This document shows positions 33,499 through 42,312 of a stretch of DNA of 64,000 nucleotides, one piece after another. Positions within the stretch are counted from its first letter, which is position 1. Each line of letters opens with the position of its first letter. The position numbers were made by a program, and so were the translations under genes. The notes beneath the pieces were generated by a model. It did no database searches. It worked only from the letters and a program-made list of their open reading frames with translations, and was not told the origin of the DNA. Origin of the DNA: Streptomyces albidoflavus (lineage in GTDB: Bacteria; Actinomycetota; Actinomycetes; Streptomycetales; Streptomycetaceae); NCBI RefSeq assembly GCF_000719955.1, contig NZ_JOII01000020.1, positions 37,914 to 101,913 of the forward strand, read 5' to 3'.

Positions 33499-34139
33499 TG
33501 TCCTGCTCCCCGTGTCGAGACGATCTGCGTGGTCTGCCACGTCCCGGCGTCGTTCCGTTCGAGCCGGGAGTTGTAGAAGACGTAACTGTTCTTGCTGACC
33601 GGCGTCTTGCTGACCTTGCCGGTCTCGGCGTCCTTGCTGAATCCCTTGCTCTCGTCGGCGCAGAAGGAGAGCGTGGCCGCCTTCTTGCCGTCGAGCGTGA
33701 CCTCACGGTCGTAGTAGCGGACCTCGCCGGTCACGGTCGCCCCGGCCTTCTCGAACTCGCCGACCCAGCTCGCCGCCGCTTCCAGTGCCTTGCCCGTGTT
33801 GTAGTGGCCGAGCACGTTCTCCGGGGCGGTGCCCGCGATGACCGCGTTGACCGCGCGCATCCGCTCGGCGCTGTCGGCCAGCACGGCGTCCTTGACCGCG
33901 TCGCCGCTCTTCCCGCCCTCGAAGGTCATGGTCAGGTCCGCCGGAAGGTCGATCTTCGGCCGGTCCGGACCGGCCTCGGGCGAGGCGGTGGGCGAGGCGG
34001 ACTTCCCGCCGCCCTCCTGCCCGGCGCCGGCGATCGGCTTCTCGCCCTCTTCGCCGGTGCCCCCGCCCCCGCAGGCGGCGAGGGAGAGCCCGGCGGCGAC
34101 GGCCAGCGCGGTCATGGCGAGGGGGGTGGGGCGGTTCAC
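33486..34139 (-). CDS. Putative lipoprotein
   Basis: A 217-residue protein with a lipoprotein signal (AVAAGLSLAAC, lipobox Cys at residue 23), a Gly/Ser/Pro-rich spacer to about residue 60, then a mixed domain. That domain includes DAVLADSAERMRAVNAVIAG, LGHYNTGKALEAAASWVGEF and YVFYNSRLERNDAGTWQTTQ. A tethered extracytoplasmic protein is expected. It is the first of a two-gene operon with the overlapping secreted protein. It is not DesE-like: no periplasmic-binding-protein motifs are present. Confidence 0.72.
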   Translation of the reverse strand: MNRPTPLAMTALAVAAGLSLAACGGGGTGEEGEKPIAGAGQEGGGKSASPTASPEAGPDRPKIDLPADLTMTFEGGKSGDAVKDAVLADSAERMRAVNAVIAGTAPENVLGHYNTGKALEAAASWVGEFEKAGATVTGEVRYYDREVTLDGKKAATLSFCADESKGFSKDAETGKVSKTPVSKNSYVFYNSRLERNDAGTWQTTQIVSTRGAGQCQP

Positions 34140-34410
34140 GGTCGGCTCCCGGAAGGACGTGGGTGAGGGGTGGCGGGGCGGGTCTCGGCCACCGCGACGG
34201 CTGACGACCGCCGGGGACCGTGGCGCCCGTACCCGTACGGGCCGCCGCAGGCGACCGAAACCAACCTAGCGCCGGGGGACTTGACCCCACCAGAGCGATC
34301 CCGTAACGGCTGCGTCCGCGTACCGCTCCGAGGGGGGAGGTGCACTGTCGGCCACCGGACTCCCCGTCGGCCCGTCGGTCTGCCGCCCCCTCTCGCCACC
34401 ACGCGCACGC

Positions 34411-34429
34411 TAAGGTTAGGCTTACCTCA
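34411..34429. promoter_or_regulatory. Iron box upstream of desF
   Basis: TAAGGTTAGGCTTACCTCA matches the actinomycete DmdR/IdeR operator pattern TTAGGTTAGGCTnACCTAA with two end mismatches. It lies 33 bases before the desF ATG. Repression by iron-loaded DmdR1 is the established mode for such boxes. Confidence 0.88.
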
Positions 34430-34462
34430 GCGCCATTTCGACGCCGAGGGAAGGCCCGTCCC

Positions 34463-35329
34463 ATGACCACCACCCCCACCGCTCCCGCCCGTACACCGTT
34501 CCGCTTCTTCGACGTGGAGGTGCGCGGCAGCCGACGCCTGTCGCCCTCGCTGGTGCGGCTCACCTTCGGCGGCGAGGAGCTGGCGCTCTTCGAGTCGGGC
34601 GGCCGGGACCAGAGTTGCTCGCTCTTCCTGCCGCACCCGGGGCAGCGCGTGCCGCGGGTGCCGGTCGAGGCGGGCGAGAACTGGTGGGCGGCGTACCGGG
34701 CGATGCCCGAGGAGGAGCGGGCGGTGATGCGCTCGTACACCGTGCGGGCGCAGCGGCGGGCCGACGACGGGACCACCGAGTTCGACGTGGACTTCGCACT
34801 GCACGGCGACACCGGCCCGGCCTGCCGGTGGGCGGCGCGGGCGCTTCCCGGGGACCGGGTCGTGGTGCTGGGCCCGGCGGTGACGGAGAACGTGTCGGTG
34901 CGGTTCCGGCCGCCGGCCTCGGCCGCCTGGGCGCTGATGTGGGCGGACCTGACCTCGCTGCCGGCCACCGAGGCGATCCTGGAGTGGCTGCCGGCCGGTT
35001 TCCCGGTGCGGCTGTGGATCGAGGTGCCGCACGCCGCCGACCGGCGCGAGCTGGCCACCGCTGCGGACGCCGAGATCACCTGGCTGGTCGCGGACGAGGG
35101 TGCCCCCTCGGCGGCGGAGGCGGTCCGGGCGGCGGAGCTGCCCGCGGGCGAGCCGTACGCGTGGATCGCCGGGGAGGCGGGCCGGATGCGGACGCTCCGC
35201 CGCCACCTGGTGGGCGAGCGCGGCTTCGACCGGCGGGCGGTGACCTTCGTCGGGTACTGGCGTGAGGGCGCGAGCGAGGAGCAGTTGCGCGCGGAGTCGC
35301 TGGCGACCGGCAAACGGCGTACGGCCTGA
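34463..35329 (+). CDS. desF: Siderophore-interacting protein (ferri-siderophore reductase)
   Basis: A 288-residue flavin reductase of the ViuB/SIP family. The N-terminal FAD barrel has RLTFGGEELALFESGGRDQS and VMRSYTVRAQRRADDGTTEF. The C-terminal part has ATEAILEWLPAGFPVRLWIE, YAWIAGEAGRMRTLRRHLVG and VTFVGYWREGASEEQLRA. It frees iron from ferrioxamine inside the cell. ATG 34463 has GGGAAGG upstream. From memory it is the desF gene of the desEFABCD order; desE is not adjacent here. A terminator at 35339-35369 separates it from desA, which has its own iron box. Confidence 0.9.
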   Translation: MTTTPTAPARTPFRFFDVEVRGSRRLSPSLVRLTFGGEELALFESGGRDQSCSLFLPHPGQRVPRVPVEAGENWWAAYRAMPEEERAVMRSYTVRAQRRADDGTTEFDVDFALHGDTGPACRWAARALPGDRVVVLGPAVTENVSVRFRPPASAAWALMWADLTSLPATEAILEWLPAGFPVRLWIEVPHAADRRELATAADAEITWLVADEGAPSAAEAVRAAELPAGEPYAWIAGEAGRMRTLRRHLVGERGFDRRAVTFVGYWREGASEEQLRAESLATGKRRTA

Positions 35330-35338
35330 GGAACCCGG

Positions 35339-35369
35339 CCCCGCGCACCCCGAAGAGGGGTGGGCGGGG
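35339..35369 (+). terminator. Hairpin terminator after desF
   Basis: ccccgcgcacccc (35339-35351) pairs with ggggtgggcgggg (35357-35369) with one mismatch, followed by ctcttt. The run from 35370 to the iron box at 35578 holds no gene. Confidence 0.72.
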
Positions 35370-35577
35370 CTCTTTGCGGTCCACGCGACTGACGAGGTGT
35401 CAGGTATGCACATGTTCCCCACACGCTCACCCCAAACTCCGGCCATGCGAACAAGAGGTGCGAAGGCGGACACTTCGACTGCAAAGCCGGCGCTCCGGTG
35501 AACGCTTCACGGCCAATCGCTGTGCATCCGGCCACAGTTGACGGGAATCACCCCCTGTGGACTTCCTCAGGTCGACA

Positions 35578-35596
35578 TTAGGTTAGGCTCACCTAA
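35578..35596. promoter_or_regulatory. Iron box upstream of desABCD
   Basis: TTAGGTTAGGCTCACCTAA is a full match to the DmdR consensus as I know it, a 19-base dyad, 66 bases before the desA ATG. It controls the biosynthetic operon under iron limitation. Confidence 0.95.
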
Positions 35597-35662
35597 GTTC
35601 ATCGCCCCCTGTGGTGCTCACCCCCAGGAGCATCACTAGTCCCCTCACCGGGAGGACCGCTC

Positions 35663-37120
35663 ATGAGTCTCCTCGCGCCCAGGTCTCACCTGCTGAACGA
35701 CCTGAACGTGGAGGCGTACCGCCGCTCCGTCACCGAAGGTGTCGAGCGCGTGGCCGCATCGCTGACAGGTGCCACCAGCCCGTTCACCGGCGTCACCCCG
35801 GCCGCGCTCGCCCCCGTGGTCGACGCCGTCGACCTCGACCGGCCGCTCGGCGACACCACCGCCGCGCTGGACGAGCTGACCGACGTGTACCTCCGGGACG
35901 CCGTCTACTTCCACCACCCGCGCTACCTGGCTCACCTCAACTGCCCGGTCGTCATTCCGGCGGTGCTCGGCGAAGCGGTCCTCTCGGCGGTCAACTCCTC
36001 CCTGGACACCTGGGACCAGTCGGCGGGCGGCACCCTCATCGAGCGGCGCCTCATCGACTGGACGACCGGCCGGATCGGCCTCGGCGAGGGCGCGGACGGC
36101 GTCTTCACCAGCGGCGGCTCGCAGTCCAACCTCCAGGCGATGCTGCTCGCCCGCGAGGAGGCCAAGGCGGCGCACCCCACCCAGCTGCGCGTCTTCACCT
36201 CCGACGTCAGCCACTTCAGCGTCCGCAAGTCGGCGACGCTGCTCGGCCTCGGCCCGGACGCGGTGGTGACCATCCCCACCGACCGCGAGCGCCGCATGCG
36301 GATCGAGGTGCTCGCCGCCGAGCTGCGCCGCTGCGAGGCCGAGGGCCTGGTCCCGATGGCGGTCGTCGGCACCGCCGGCACCACCGACTTCGGCTCGATC
36401 GACCCGCTGCCCGAGATCGCCGAGCTGTGCGCGCAGCACAACACGTGGATGCACGTCGACGCCGCCTACGGCTGCGGCCTGCTCGTCTCGCCCACCCGGC
36501 GCGCTCTGCTGAACGGCATCGAGCACGCCGACTCGGTCACCGTCGACTACCACAAGTCCTTCTTCCAGCCCGTGAGTTCCTCCGCGCTGCTGGTCCGCGA
36601 CGGCGCCACGCTGCGGCACGCCACGTACCACGCGGACTACCTCAACCCGCGCCGGGCCGCCGAGGAGCGCATCCCCAACCAGGTGGACAAGTCGCTCCAG
36701 ACCACCCGCCGGTTCGACGCCCTGAAACTGTGGATGACGCTCCGGGTGATGGGCGCCGACGGCATCGGCCAGCTCTTCGACGAGGTCTGCGACCTCGCCG
36801 GCGAGGGCTGGAAGCTGCTCGTCGCCGACCCGCGCTTCGACGTGGTCGTGGAGCCCTCGCTCTCCACCCTGGTCTTCCGCTACCTGCCCGGCCGGCCCAC
36901 CGACCCGGCGCAGATCGACCGCGCCAACCTGTACGCCCGCAAGGCCCTGTTCGCCTCCGGTGACGCCGTCGTGGCGGGCACCAAGGTGGACGGGCGGCAC
37001 TACCTCAAGTTCACCCTTCTCAACCCCGAGACGAAGGCGTCCGACATCGCCGCCGTCCTCGACCTCATAGCCGGCCACGCCGAGCAGTACCTGGGAGAGT
37101 CCCTTGTCCACGCCTCTTGA
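35663..37120 (+). CDS. desA: Lysine decarboxylase of desferrioxamine biosynthesis
   Basis: A 485-residue PLP enzyme that makes cadaverine from lysine, the first step to desferrioxamine. Family motifs are [65 protein letters not shown] and the PLP lysine (Lys298) in [16 protein letters not shown] stands before ATG 35663. It is the first gene of the desABCD operon; desB begins inside its last codons. Confidence 0.95.
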   Translation: MSLLAPRSHLLNDLNVEAYRRSVTEGVERVAASLTGATSPFTGVTPAALAPVVDAVDLDRPLGDTTAALDELTDVYLRDAVYFHHPRYLAHLNCPVVIPAVLGEAVLSAVNSSLDTWDQSAGGTLIERRLIDWTTGRIGLGEGADGVFTSGGSQSNLQAMLLAREEAKAAHPTQLRVFTSDVSHFSVRKSATLLGLGPDAVVTIPTDRERRMRIEVLAAELRRCEAEGLVPMAVVGTAGTTDFGSIDPLPEIAELCAQHNTWMHVDAAYGCGLLVSPTRRALLNGIEHADSVTVDYHKSFFQPVSSSALLVRDGATLRHATYHADYLNPRRAAEERIPNQVDKSLQTTRRFDALKLWMTLRVMGADGIGQLFDEVCDLAGEGWKLLVADPRFDVVVEPSLSTLVFRYLPGRPTDPAQIDRANLYARKALFASGDAVVAGTKVDGRHYLKFTLLNPETKASDIAAVLDLIAGHAEQYLGESLVHAS

Positions 37121-38414
37121 GCGATCGTCCCGCACCGCCTCCGACTCCGCCGAGCCGCTCGACCTGCTCGGCATCGGCCTCGGCCCGTTCAACCTCGGGC
37201 TGGCCTGCCTCGCCGAGCCGCTGGACGAGATCGACGCGCTCTTCCTGGAGACGAAGCCGGACTTCGACTGGCACTCCGGCATGTTCCTGGACGGCGCCCA
37301 CCTCCAGACGCCGTTCATGTCCGACCTGGTCACCCTGGCCGACCCGACCTCGCCGTACTCCTTCCTCAACTACCTGAAGGAGTCCGGGCGGCTGTACTCC
37401 TTCTACATCCGGGAGAACTTCTACCCGCTGCGCACGGAGTACAACGACTACTGCCGCTGGGCCGCCGCCCGCCTCGGCTCGGTCCGCTTCTCGACCACCG
37501 TCACCGAGGTGACGTACGACGAGGAGAGCGCGCTCTACACCGTCACCACCGACCAGGGCGACACCTACCGCGCCCGCCACCTGGCGCTCGGCACCGGCAC
37601 CCCGCCGCACATCCCCGAGCCCTGCCAGGGCCTCGGCGGCGACCTGCTGCACAACTCCCGCTACCTGGAGCACAAAGCGGCCCTCCAGGCCAAGAAGTCG
37701 ATCACCCTGGTCGGCAGCGGCCAGAGCGCGGCGGAGATCTACTACGACCTCCTCGCCGAGATCGACGTCCACGGCTACCAGCTGAACTGGGTCACCCGCT
37801 CGCCCCGGTTCTTCCCGCTGGAGTACACCAAGCTCACGCTGGAGATGACCTCCCCGGAGTACATCGACTACTTCCACGCGCTGCCCGAGGACACCCGCTA
37901 CGGCCTGGAGCAGAAGCAGAAGAACCTCTTCAAGGGCATCGACGGCGAACTCATCAACGCCATCTTCGACCTGCTCTACGAGAAGAACGTGCGCGGCCCC
38001 GTCCCCACCCGGCTGCTCACCAACACCGCCCTGAAGACCGCCACACGGGACGAGTCCGAGGGGACGTACACCCTGGGGCTCCGCCAGGAGGAGCAGGGCA
38101 AGGACTTCGAGCTGACGAGCGAGGGCCTGGTGCTGGCCACCGGCTACCAGTACCGCGTCCCCGACTTCCTGGAGCCGGTCCGCGACCGCATCCGCTGGGA
38201 CGGGCGCGGCCGGTTCGACATCGCCCGCAACTACAGCATCGACACCACCGGGCGCGGCATCTTCGTGCAGAACGCCGGAGTCCACACCCACGCCCTCACC
38301 TCCCCCGACCTGGGCATGGGCGCCTACCGCAACTCCGTCATCCTGCGCGAGCTGCTGGGCACCGCCCCCTACGCGGTGGAGAAGTCGATCGCCTTCCAGG
38401 AGTTCTCCGTATGA
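37104..38414 (+). CDS. desB: Cadaverine N-hydroxylase
   Basis: A 436-residue flavin-dependent N-monooxygenase of the lysine/ornithine hydroxylase family. The FAD loop is [16 protein letters not shown] near residue 20, the NADPH loop is [17 protein letters not shown], and the C-terminal ATG motif is [17 protein letters not shown]. It hydroxylates cadaverine. The start is TTG at 37104 with GGGAGA six bases upstream, overlapping desA by 17 bases, so translation is coupled. It overlaps desC by four bases. Confidence 0.95.
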   Translation: MSTPLERSSRTASDSAEPLDLLGIGLGPFNLGLACLAEPLDEIDALFLETKPDFDWHSGMFLDGAHLQTPFMSDLVTLADPTSPYSFLNYLKESGRLYSFYIRENFYPLRTEYNDYCRWAAARLGSVRFSTTVTEVTYDEESALYTVTTDQGDTYRARHLALGTGTPPHIPEPCQGLGGDLLHNSRYLEHKAALQAKKSITLVGSGQSAAEIYYDLLAEIDVHGYQLNWVTRSPRFFPLEYTKLTLEMTSPEYIDYFHALPEDTRYGLEQKQKNLFKGIDGELINAIFDLLYEKNVRGPVPTRLLTNTALKTATRDESEGTYTLGLRQEEQGKDFELTSEGLVLATGYQYRVPDFLEPVRDRIRWDGRGRFDIARNYSIDTTGRGIFVQNAGVHTHALTSPDLGMGAYRNSVILRELLGTAPYAVEKSIAFQEFSV

Positions 38415-39016
38415 CCACCCCCCGCACCGCGAAAGTCCGCCCCGACCGGCTCGCGATACGCCCCCTCGACCTGGACGCCGACGCCGGCCTGGTCCACGGC
38501 TGGGTCACCCACCCGAAATCGGCCTTCTGGCTGATGCAGGGGCTCAGCGTCGACGAGGTCCGCGGCGAGTACGCCTCGATCGCCGACCACCCGCACCACG
38601 ACGCCTTCATCGGCCTGTACGAGGACTCCCCGGCCTTCCTCATGGAGCGGTACGACCCCGCCCACGTGGAGCTGGTCGGCCTCTACGGCCCCGAGCCCGG
38701 CGACGTCGGCATGCACTTCCTCTGCGCGCCGACCGACACGCCGCTGCACGGCTTCACCCGCGCGGTGATCTTCGCGGTCATGGAGTACCTCTTCGCCGAC
38801 CCCGACACCGTCCGCGTCGTGGTCGAGCCCGACGTGCGCAACGCGGCCGTCCACGCGCTCAACGAGGCCGTCGGCTTCGAGATCGTCGAGAAAATCGCCA
38901 AGCCCGAGAAGGAGGCGTACCTGAGCGTCTGCACCCGGGACGCCTTCGAGGCGGCGAAGAAAGCGGCGGCGACCGTACCGGCGGGGGACGACACGAAGGA
39001 GCAGGCTCCCCGATGA
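38411..39016 (+). CDS. desC: N-hydroxycadaverine acyltransferase
   Basis: A 201-residue GNAT-fold acyltransferase of the siderophore branch ([80 protein letters not shown]). It adds succinyl or acetyl from CoA to N-hydroxycadaverine, fixing which desferrioxamine is made. ATGA overlaps join it to desB and to desD. Confidence 0.94.
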   Translation: MTTPRTAKVRPDRLAIRPLDLDADAGLVHGWVTHPKSAFWLMQGLSVDEVRGEYASIADHPHHDAFIGLYEDSPAFLMERYDPAHVELVGLYGPEPGDVGMHFLCAPTDTPLHGFTRAVIFAVMEYLFADPDTVRVVVEPDVRNAAVHALNEAVGFEIVEKIAKPEKEAYLSVCTRDAFEAAKKAAATVPAGDDTKEQAPR

Positions 39017-40833
39017 GTGACACCACCCCCACCGACCAGCTCGCCGCCCCCACCGCGCACCTCACCCCTGAGCTGTGGGCCGCCGCCGGGCGCCACCTGG
39101 TCCGCAAGGGCCTCGCCGAGTTCTCCCACGAGCGGCTGCTGAAGCCCGAGCCGCTGCCCGGCGCCGAGCCCGACGCCGAGGGCCGCACCGCCCACCGCGT
39201 GGTGACCGACGACGGCGTGACCGAGTACCGCTTCGCGGCGAAACTGCTGAGCCTGGACCACTGGGACATCGCCGCCGACTCGATCACCCGGCACGGCGAG
39301 GGCGGCATCGAACTCCCCCTGGACGCGCTCGACTTCATCCTCGACACGCGGACCGCGCTGGGCATCGGCGACGCCATCCTCCCGGTCTACCTGGAGGAGA
39401 TCTCCTCCACCCTCTCCGGCGCCGCCTGGAAACTGGCCCAGGCCCGCCCGAGCGCCGCCGAGCTGGCCCGCGCCGGCTTCCAGGCCATCGAGACGGGGAT
39501 GACCGAGGGCCACCCCTGCTTCGTCGCCAACAACGGCCGGATCGGCTTCGACGTCCGCGAGTACCACCAGTACGCCCCCGAGACCGCCTCCCCGGTCCGG
39601 CTGCTCTGGCTCGCCGCCCGCCGCGACCGCTCCACCTTCACCAGCGGCGCCGGGCTCGACTACGACACGCTGGTCAAGGGCGAGCTGGACCCGGCGACGC
39701 TGGCCCGGTTCGCCGCCACCCTGGCCGACCAGGGGCTCGACCTGGCCGACTACCACCTGCTGCCGGTCCACCCCTGGCAGTGGTGGAACAAGCTCTCCGT
39801 CTCCTTCGCCGCCGAGGTCGCCCAGCAGCGCCTGGTCCTGCTCGGCGAGGGCGACGACGCGTACCTCGCGCAGCAGTCGATCCGGACCTTCTTCAACACC
39901 AGCCACCCCGACAAGCACTACGTGAAGACCGCGATGTCGGTGCTGAACATGGGCTTCATGCGGGGCCTGTCGGCCGCCTACATGGAGGCCACCCCGGCGA
40001 TCAACGACTGGCTGGCCCAGCTCATCGCCGGTGACGAGGTCTTCCGGGCCGCGCGCTTCTCGATCATCCGCGAGCGCGCCGCCATCGGCTACCACCACCG
40101 CCAGTACGAGCGGGCCACCGACCGGTACTCGCCGTACCGCAAGATGCTGGCCGCGCTCTGGCGGGAGAGCCCGGTGCCGCAGCTCGGCGAGGGACAGCGG
40201 CTGGCCACCATGGCCTCGCTGCTCCACACCGACGCCGACGGCGCCTCGCTGGCGGGCGCGCTGATCGCCGAGTCGGGACTGGTCCCCGAGGTGTGGCTGC
40301 GCCGCTACCTGGACGCCTACCTCGTGCCGGTGCTGCACTCCTTCTACCAGTACGACCTGGTGTACATGCCGCACGGCGAGAACGTCATCCTCGTCATCGA
40401 GGACGGCGCGGTCGACCGGGTGATCTTCAAGGACATCGCCGAGGAGATCTGCGTCATGGACCCGGACGCGGTGCTGCCGCCCGCGGTCGAGCGCATCAAG
40501 GCCGAGGTGCCGGAGGAGATGAAGATCCTCTCGATCTTCACCGACGTCTTCGACTGCTACCTGCGCTTCCTCAACGCCACCCTGGCCGGCGAGGGCGTCC
40601 TCGACGAGGACACCTTCTGGCGCACGGCGGCGGAGAGCGTCCGCGCGTACCAGGAGTCCATGCCGCAGCTGGCCGACAAGTTCGCCCAGTACGACATGTT
40701 CGCGCCCAGCTTCGCCCTCTCCTGCCTCAACCGGCTCCAGCTGCGCAACAACCAGCAGATGGTCGACCTGGCCGACCCCTCGGGCGCCCTCCAGCTCGTC
40801 GGCGACCTGGTCAACCCCCTCGCGGGCCGCTGA
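39013..40833 (+). CDS. desD: Desferrioxamine synthetase (NIS family)
   Basis: A 606-residue IucA/IucC-type NRPS-independent siderophore synthetase. ATP-site and family motifs include GHPCFVANNGRIGFDVREYH, YHLLPVHPWQWWNKL, SIRTFFNTSHPDKHYVKTAM, NMGFMRGLSAAYMEATPAIN and the C-terminal FerM-like domain with MPHGENVILVIEDGAVDRVI. It joins three N-acyl-N-hydroxycadaverine units and closes the ring. It is the last gene of the operon, followed by a strong hairpin at 40849-40893. Confidence 0.95.
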   Translation: MSDTTPTDQLAAPTAHLTPELWAAAGRHLVRKGLAEFSHERLLKPEPLPGAEPDAEGRTAHRVVTDDGVTEYRFAAKLLSLDHWDIAADSITRHGEGGIELPLDALDFILDTRTALGIGDAILPVYLEEISSTLSGAAWKLAQARPSAAELARAGFQAIETGMTEGHPCFVANNGRIGFDVREYHQYAPETASPVRLLWLAARRDRSTFTSGAGLDYDTLVKGELDPATLARFAATLADQGLDLADYHLLPVHPWQWWNKLSVSFAAEVAQQRLVLLGEGDDAYLAQQSIRTFFNTSHPDKHYVKTAMSVLNMGFMRGLSAAYMEATPAINDWLAQLIAGDEVFRAARFSIIRERAAIGYHHRQYERATDRYSPYRKMLAALWRESPVPQLGEGQRLATMASLLHTDADGASLAGALIAESGLVPEVWLRRYLDAYLVPVLHSFYQYDLVYMPHGENVILVIEDGAVDRVIFKDIAEEICVMDPDAVLPPAVERIKAEVPEEMKILSIFTDVFDCYLRFLNATLAGEGVLDEDTFWRTAAESVRAYQESMPQLADKFAQYDMFAPSFALSCLNRLQLRNNQQMVDLADPSGALQLVGDLVNPLAGR

Positions 40834-40848
40834 GCCCCGCCCCGCGCC

Positions 40849-40893
40849 ACGGCGGGCGCCACCCGGGTACGGTCCCCGGGCGGCGCCCGCCGT
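40849..40893 (+). terminator. Hairpin terminator of the des operon
   Basis: acggcgggcgcc (40849-40860) pairs perfectly with ggcgcccgccgt (40882-40893). An inner cccggg/cccggg stem and a following tcccttc complete the element. Confidence 0.82.
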
Positions 40894-40919
40894 TCCCTTC
40901 GTGCTGAAAGAATCCCCGC

Positions 40920-41828
40920 ATGGCGGAGATCACGCAGCGGGACGGCAGCTGGAGCTACGAGGACGGGCGCATACGGATCGTGCCGGGCGCCAAGGCCCAT
41001 CCGGTACGGCAGGTGCTGGGCGAGGTCGCGGTGCCGCTGGCGGCCGTCGCCGGGATCACCTTCGAGCGGGACCGCAAGGGCGGGCGGCTCAGACTGCGGC
41101 TGCGGGACGGGGCCTGCCCGGTGGTGCGCGCCGCCGAGGGACGGCTGCCCGAGGGCGCCGACCCGTACCGGCTGGTGGTCGAGTCGGGCCGGGAGGACCT
41201 GGCCGAGTACCTCGTGGCCGAGGTGCGCCAGGCGCTGCTGCTGGAGCAGATCCCCGAGGGCCCGGTCGAGCGGTTCCTGCTGCCCGGTCCCGCCCTGCCG
41301 GTCTCGGGCGGCGGCGGGGACGGCACGGCCGCCTTCGACGGGCGCGAGGTGCGGCTGACCTGGAACTGGAAGGGCAAGGAGACCAAGACCTCCGCCGGCC
41401 CGACCACGCTGGCCCTCGCCGATCTCACCGGGGTCGCCTGGGTGCCCCCGCAGGGCCTGGAGAACGGGCACCTGCGCTTCCTCACCCGCTCCGGCGGCGA
41501 CAAGACCGTGGCGCCCGAGCACGATCCGCACGCCCTGGACCTGTGGGGCCTGTCGAAGAAGGAGCACACGGCCGTGCTGGTCGCGGCGGCGGTCCTGGTG
41601 GCGCTGGCGGCCCGGGGCGAGCCGGAGCGCTCCCCCGGCGCGCTCGACAAGGCCGAGGCGCCCGCCCAGCTGCCGCTGCCGCCCGCCCCGGCCCCGCAGG
41701 CCGCCTCCGCCGACGACCCGGACGCGCTGCTGCGCCGGCTGCGGGAGCTGGGCGAGCTGCACCGGGACGGGGTGCTCACCGATGAGGAGTTCAGCCTCGC
41801 CAAGCAGGCGGTGCTGCGCCTGCTCTGA
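40920..41828 (+). CDS. DUF4429 protein with C-terminal SHOCT motif
   Basis: 302 residues. Two tandem PH-like DUF4429 modules are seen: DGSWSYEDGRIRIVPG to about residue 110, and DGTAAFDGREVRLTWNWKGK to about residue 210. They are joined by a polar linker to a short C-terminal helix pair (DDPDALLRRLRELGELHRDG, then LTDEEFSLAKQAVL), which is the SHOCT signature. The role is unknown; SHOCT domains are thought to mediate oligomerisation. ATG 40920 has no clear ribosome site (gaaagaat upstream). It stands alone between the des terminator and the 91-residue gene. Confidence 0.8.
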   Translation: MAEITQRDGSWSYEDGRIRIVPGAKAHPVRQVLGEVAVPLAAVAGITFERDRKGGRLRLRLRDGACPVVRAAEGRLPEGADPYRLVVESGREDLAEYLVAEVRQALLLEQIPEGPVERFLLPGPALPVSGGGGDGTAAFDGREVRLTWNWKGKETKTSAGPTTLALADLTGVAWVPPQGLENGHLRFLTRSGGDKTVAPEHDPHALDLWGLSKKEHTAVLVAAAVLVALAARGEPERSPGALDKAEAPAQLPLPPAPAPQAASADDPDALLRRLRELGELHRDGVLTDEEFSLAKQAVLRLL

Positions 41829-41890
41829 GGCGGCCGGAGCGCGCGAAGTCGCTGGAATCCCCCATTCCGCCCCACTTCTCCCTCGCCCGT

Positions 41891-41904
41891 GCCCGATATC
41901 GGGC
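41891..41904. promoter_or_regulatory. Perfect palindrome GCCCGATATCGGGC
   Basis: A 14-base perfect palindrome 43 bases before the GTG of the next small gene. It may be an operator or part of a promoter; no regulator is adjacent. Confidence 0.5.
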
Positions 41905-41946
41905 AGGAATGTTGCGAAACCCGTCCGCGCGACCCAGTATCGATCC

Positions 41947-42222
41947 GTGCTCGAACGCCGTACGAACCACGACGACCTGGTCGACCACCTGGTCCGCACC
42001 ACGCCGCTGAGCCGCGGCGAGGCCGGCCGGGTGGTCATGGACGTCCTGGCGTACTTCGACGAGACGACCGAGGAGTGCGTCCGCCGCCGTCACCGCGAAC
42101 TCCAGGCCCAGGGCCTGGGCAACACGGAGATCTTCGAGCGGATCGCCGAGGAGCTGCCGCGCAGGGCCGTGGCGCCCCCGGCACTCTCCCTGCGCCAGCT
42201 GCGCCGCATCGTCTACGGCTGA
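41947..42222 (+). CDS. Small conserved protein of unknown function
   Basis: 91 residues from GTG 41947: MLERRTNHDDLVDHLVRTTP, VMDVLAYFDETTEECVRRRH, NTEIFERIAEELPRRAVAP, LRQLRRIVYG. It is all-helical and charged, without a membrane segment. I recall a similar small gene before glmS in other Streptomyces. The start has no strong ribosome site. It ends 90 bases before glmS on the same strand and may share its transcript. Confidence 0.65.
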   Translation: MLERRTNHDDLVDHLVRTTPLSRGEAGRVVMDVLAYFDETTEECVRRRHRELQAQGLGNTEIFERIAEELPRRAVAPPALSLRQLRRIVYG

Positions 42223-42312
42223 CCAGGCCGCCCGGCACCCTCATGCCGGGAGCGCCGAGCACCCGGGCGGGCCCACCGGCCCGCCGGAACACGTCCAGGA
42301 GGGGTTTCACCT

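Noticed and set aside
33486..34139. Lipoprotein next to desF taken as DesE
   Set aside because: It is 217 residues, too short for a siderophore-binding protein (about 350), and lacks such motifs.
42223..42312. glmS ribozyme before glmS
   Set aside because: The leader is 90 bases with no ribozyme core that I can find, and glmS ribozymes are mainly known from Firmicutes.
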